Shown: positions 5,285 to 7,372 of the stretch, piece by piece | Layout: each line of letters starts with the position of its first letter | How positions within the stretch are numbered: the first letter of the stretch is position 1 | Source: Candidatus Thalassarchaeaceae archaeon | GTDB taxonomy: Archaea > Thermoplasmatota > Poseidoniia > Poseidoniales > Thalassarchaeaceae | Length of the DNA: 7,372 nt | Reading direction: 5' to 3' | Assembly: GCA_013330385.1 (NCBI GenBank) | Contig: DUIL01000129.1 | Coordinates: forward strand, 1 to 7,372 | Program-made: the position numbers and the translations under genes | Notes under the pieces: model-generated | The model's database searches: none | Told to the model about the DNA's origin: nothing | What the model saw: the letters and a program-made list of their open reading frames with translations, nothing else

Positions 5285-6274
5285 ATGATGAGGGCTTTCG
5301 TCACGGGGGCAACTGGCCACGTCGGCGGGAATCTAGTGCGAGAATTACTCTCTCGCGACTTCGAGGTTAGATGCCTAGTTCGCTCAGACACGAGAGCCGT
5401 TGAAGGGCTGGATGTTGAATGTGTAAAGGGAAATCTATTGGATGTAAATGAATTGAAACCCCTAATGAAGGATTGTGATGTTATGTTTCACAGCGCAGCT
5501 TTCGTTGCAGTAGAGAAAGTGAAGGAGGACTTAATGTGGAAAATAAACGTCGAAGGGACACAATCAGTTTGTGATGCAGCAATCGGCTCAGATATTTCTA
5601 AACTGATTCATTTCTCAAGTGTACATGCATTTAATCAACATCCAACTTCAGAGGCTTTGACAGAAAGTAGACCTCTTGTCAGTGACCCTAAAGCCGCACC
5701 ATATGATAGGACAAAAGCCGCCTCACAACAAATAGTGTATGATACAAACGAAAGTGGATTATCTAGCAATGTAATACATCCTACGGGAATTATCGGGCCT
5801 TGTGATTTCAAACCAAGTAGAATGGGGAAAGTGATAATCAACATAGCAGAAGGAAGAATGCCATTTACTCTGAATACGGGATTCAACTGGGTAGATGTAA
5901 GAGATGTGTGTAAAACTGCTGTAAATTGTATCGAACTGGGAACACCAGGGCAGAATTACTTGACTCCTGGTTCATGGGGATCGATGAGTGAAATTTCGAA
6001 TTATGTTTCTAAGGAAATTGGAAAAAGGAAATCTATTGCTACGATGCCTTTCTGGTCTGCTTATCTAGCATTACCCTTTGCTAGTATGAAATCACGAATA
6101 ACAGGAGAGAGGCCGTCATTCACAAGAGGGAGTCTACATGCATTAGCCGTGCAGTGTAGGGAGATTCCAGGTTCATTGGCAATAAAGGATCTGGGCCATT
6201 CGCCAAGACCGCTTGAAGAAACAATAAGAGACACTACGCGCTGGTTAATCGATAGTGGTTCGGTGCGTGATTGA
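5285..6274 (+). CDS. Extended short-chain dehydrogenase/NAD-dependent epimerase family protein (dihydroflavonol reductase/3-beta-HSD-like)
   Basis: This is an NAD(P)-dependent Rossmann-fold oxidoreductase of 329 aa. The cofactor motif TGATGHVGG (7-15) is the extended-SDR GxxGxxG (G8, G11, G14). HSAAF (69-73) and the catalytic triad follow: FSSVHAF (110-116, Ser111 or Ser112) and Y140-DRT-K144. HPTGIIGP (165-172) comes after the active site, and GFNWVDVRDV further on matches the segment that closes the substrate pocket in dihydroflavonol-4-reductase and 3-beta-hydroxysteroid dehydrogenase-like members. These features suggest reduction or oxidation of a hydroxyl/keto group on a bulky substrate, not sugar-nucleotide epimerisation, but the substrate cannot be read from sequence. 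ATG 5288 is an equally good start (one residue shorter). Its stop codon directly touches the start of the 5-alpha-reductase-like gene, so the two are almost certainly co-translated and may act on one pathway. Confidence 0.88.
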   Translation: MMRAFVTGATGHVGGNLVRELLSRDFEVRCLVRSDTRAVEGLDVECVKGNLLDVNELKPLMKDCDVMFHSAAFVAVEKVKEDLMWKINVEGTQSVCDAAIGSDISKLIHFSSVHAFNQHPTSEALTESRPLVSDPKAAPYDRTKAASQQIVYDTNESGLSSNVIHPTGIIGPCDFKPSRMGKVIINIAEGRMPFTLNTGFNWVDVRDVCKTAVNCIELGTPGQNYLTPGSWGSMSEISNYVSKEIGKRKSIATMPFWSAYLALPFASMKSRITGERPSFTRGSLHALAVQCREIPGSLAIKDLGHSPRPLEETIRDTTRWLIDSGSVRD

Positions 6275-7036
6275 ATGATTCTAACTCCTGCGGACTATGA
6301 ATTCGCTACATACTGTTGGATTGGTTTAGGAATTGTTGCTTTCATTTCGTTACTCTTCTTGAGAGCGCCATATGGTAGACACGGTAGGCCCGGTTGGGGT
6401 GCTAAAATTAGTGCTCGAGTCGGATGGATAATTATGGAATCTATACCTGTGATTTTATTCTCAGTTCTGTTATACTTTGGAAGCAATAGAGAACCTATTG
6501 TTATTTTATTTTGGGCGATGTGGACTGCACATTATATTAACAGAGCTTGGGCATGGCCTACAAGAGCTAAAATTACAGGGAAAACTATTCCGATTAGTAT
6601 TGTCATCATAGCTTCAACATTCAATTCAGTTAACACTTGGTTGAATGGAAATTGGATATTTGAAATGTCATCCCAATATGATAACTCTTGGTTTGTTGAG
6701 CCACAATTTATTATTGGTTTAATCATCTTCATTTCAGGTATGATACTTAACATAAAATCGGACGATATTCTATTTTCTCTACGTGATGATGGAACTACAG
6801 GATACAAGATTCCATATGGGGGCGCATTTGAGAAAGTATCCTGCCCGAATTATCTTGGAGAAATTCTTGAATGGATTGGTTGGGCTATCGCAACATGGTC
6901 TCTAGCTGGTTTGGCTTTTGCGATTTGGACATTTTGCAATCTAGCCCCTCGTGCTCTTTCGCACCACAAATGGTACAAGGAAAATTTCAATGATTACCCA
7001 TCAGATAGAAAGGCTCTCATCCCATGGGTTTGGTGA
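6275..7036 (+). CDS. Steroid 5-alpha-reductase (SRD5A) family membrane enzyme
   Basis: Family members reduce a carbon-carbon double bond next to a carbonyl (steroids, enoyl chains, polyprenal) with NADPH inside the membrane. The 253 aa length is close to human SRD5A1 (259), and conserved blocks align end to end: APYGRHGRPGWGA (31-43), MESIP (54-58), HYINRAW (86-92), SGMILNIKSD (154-163), SLRDDGTTGYKIPYGG (168-183), NYLGEILEWIGWAIATWSLA (192-211) and the C-terminal block from HHKWY through FNDYPSDRKALIP. Glu55 and Tyr87 match the pair that contacts the substrate carbonyl in human SRD5A2. Asn159, Arg170, Asn192 and the His230/His231 region match its NADPH-binding positions. About six or seven membrane segments are visible (for example 12-29, 50-68, 74-92, 142-160, 200-222). 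Start ATG 6275 follows the upstream TGA with no spacer. The substrate is unknown; a polyprenol/dolichol, isoprenoid lipid or sterol-like compound is plausible. Confidence 0.92.
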   Translation: MILTPADYEFATYCWIGLGIVAFISLLFLRAPYGRHGRPGWGAKISARVGWIIMESIPVILFSVLLYFGSNREPIVILFWAMWTAHYINRAWAWPTRAKITGKTIPISIVIIASTFNSVNTWLNGNWIFEMSSQYDNSWFVEPQFIIGLIIFISGMILNIKSDDILFSLRDDGTTGYKIPYGGAFEKVSCPNYLGEILEWIGWAIATWSLAGLAFAIWTFCNLAPRALSHHKWYKENFNDYPSDRKALIPWVW

Positions 7037-7372
7037 TTATACAAGTTTGTGCATTCGAACAAACGATTCCTTCAAGGAAGATATCTCTTCAGGAATCACA
7101 ATGTTGGAAATTTCGGAATTAAGAGATGTTCCCGCTTCTTTCTTTTGTCTCCAGATATTCGAATTGAACTCCATTATTGGTTCGGACAGGGTAAGCCAAT
7201 TTTCAACATCTAACTCCTCGACAAAATCATCAGACAACTGTGGGAATGTATCAATTTCAGTTGAAGATAGATCATATAGAGTGGTGGACAAGTGATGTGT
7301 GAAAAACGGGCAAACGGGGGAAAATACGGTTAATGTGTCTCGAACAATTCTATGTAATGTCCAAGCGGCTGA
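7037..7372 (-). CDS. valS: Valyl-tRNA synthetase, C-terminal fragment
   Basis: The frame is open from the right edge (codon 7372-7370) to TAA at 7039-7037, giving 111 residues without needing an internal start. The fragment holds the end of the class I anticodon-binding helical domain. AAWTLHRIVRDTL and then FSPFSPVCPFFTHHLSTTLY (residues 17-36 of the fragment) match the ValRS/IleRS pattern 'laPf.Pf.TeeLw..LY'. NIWRQKKEAGTSLNSEIS and NIVIPEEI correspond to the ValRS end-of-domain segment with its 'SLN' signature. The protein stops about 30 residues later, with no room for the C-terminal coiled-coil arm of bacterial ValRS or the zinc domain of IleRS, so it looks archaeal. It charges tRNA-Val in the cytoplasm. 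It converges on the SRD5A-like gene; the two stop codons abut. Confidence 0.75.
   Translation of the reverse strand, partial: SAAWTLHRIVRDTLTVFSPVCPFFTHHLSTTLYDLSSTEIDTFPQLSDDFVEELDVENWLTLSEPIMEFNSNIWRQKKEAGTSLNSEISNIVIPEEISSLKESFVRMHKLV

Noticed and set aside
5635..5886. Minus-strand 83-codon frame inside the SDR gene
   Set aside because: It is a reverse-frame reading of the conserved SDR core (YxxxK and HPTG regions), with no start signal or independent similarity.
6951..7295. Plus-strand 114-codon frame across the end of the SRD5A-like gene and the valS fragment
   Set aside because: The sequence is fully explained by the conserved SRD5A C-terminus on the plus strand and the ValRS end on the minus strand. 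The predicted product looks like non-coding translation.
7300..7330. Near-repeat of AAACGGG / AAACGGGGG / AAATACGG near the right edge
   Set aside because: It is short and imperfect and lies inside the valS frame, where it encodes the repeated Ser-Pro-Phe residues of the anticodon-binding domain. It is not a CRISPR or iteron array.
1..7372. Search for tRNAs, rRNAs, CRISPR arrays, insertion sequences and rho-independent terminators
   Set aside because: No cloverleaf, regularly spaced repeats, transposase-like protein, terminal inverted repeats or clear hairpin followed by a T run was found by eye. No gene-free stretch exceeds about 100 bases.

Overview
This 7.4 kb window is gene-dense, with eight or nine genes and almost no non-coding DNA. 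It looks like chromosomal DNA of a planktonic, probably marine prokaryote. I lean towards an archaeon such as a marine Euryarchaeota lineage. The valyl-tRNA synthetase at the right edge ends without the C-terminal coiled-coil arm of bacterial enzymes. Several genes also have a TATA-like element centred 24-26 nt before the start codon, as expected for leaderless or nearly leaderless archaeal mRNAs. Neither clue is decisive: Shine-Dalgarno-like sequences are present before several starts, and the Ni superoxide dismutase resembles those of marine cyanobacteria as I recall them. No tRNA, rRNA, CRISPR array, insertion sequence or attachment site is visible.

Left block (1-2294), formate dehydrogenase and Fe-S assembly. 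At the left edge, on the minus strand, is a truncated flavoprotein subunit of an NAD-dependent formate dehydrogenase. It joins a NuoE/FdsG-like [2Fe-2S] domain to a NuoF/FdsB-like FMN/NADH domain. Just upstream in the same direction is fdhD, the sulfurtransferase that activates the formate dehydrogenase molybdenum cofactor. Divergent from fdhD is an A-type (HesB/IscA) iron-sulfur carrier. The block therefore holds an electron-output subunit, a cofactor-sulfuration factor and a possible cluster-delivery factor. The catalytic subunit is probably beyond the left edge.

Middle block (2305-5248). A multi-pass membrane protein that I do not recognise lies on the minus strand, tail-to-tail with the Fe-S carrier. 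Divergent from it are sodN (nickel superoxide dismutase) and sodX (its maturation peptidase), overlapping and surely co-translated. A short, ACT-less D-3-phosphoglycerate dehydrogenase (serine biosynthesis) follows 33 nt later.

Right block (5285-7372). An extended short-chain dehydrogenase and a steroid 5-alpha-reductase (SRD5A) family membrane enzyme are joined stop-to-start with no gap. This two-gene unit probably reduces an isoprenoid, polyprenoid or sterol-like lipid and is the most intriguing part of the window. The 3' end of a valyl-tRNA synthetase gene runs in from the right edge and converges on it with zero spacing.
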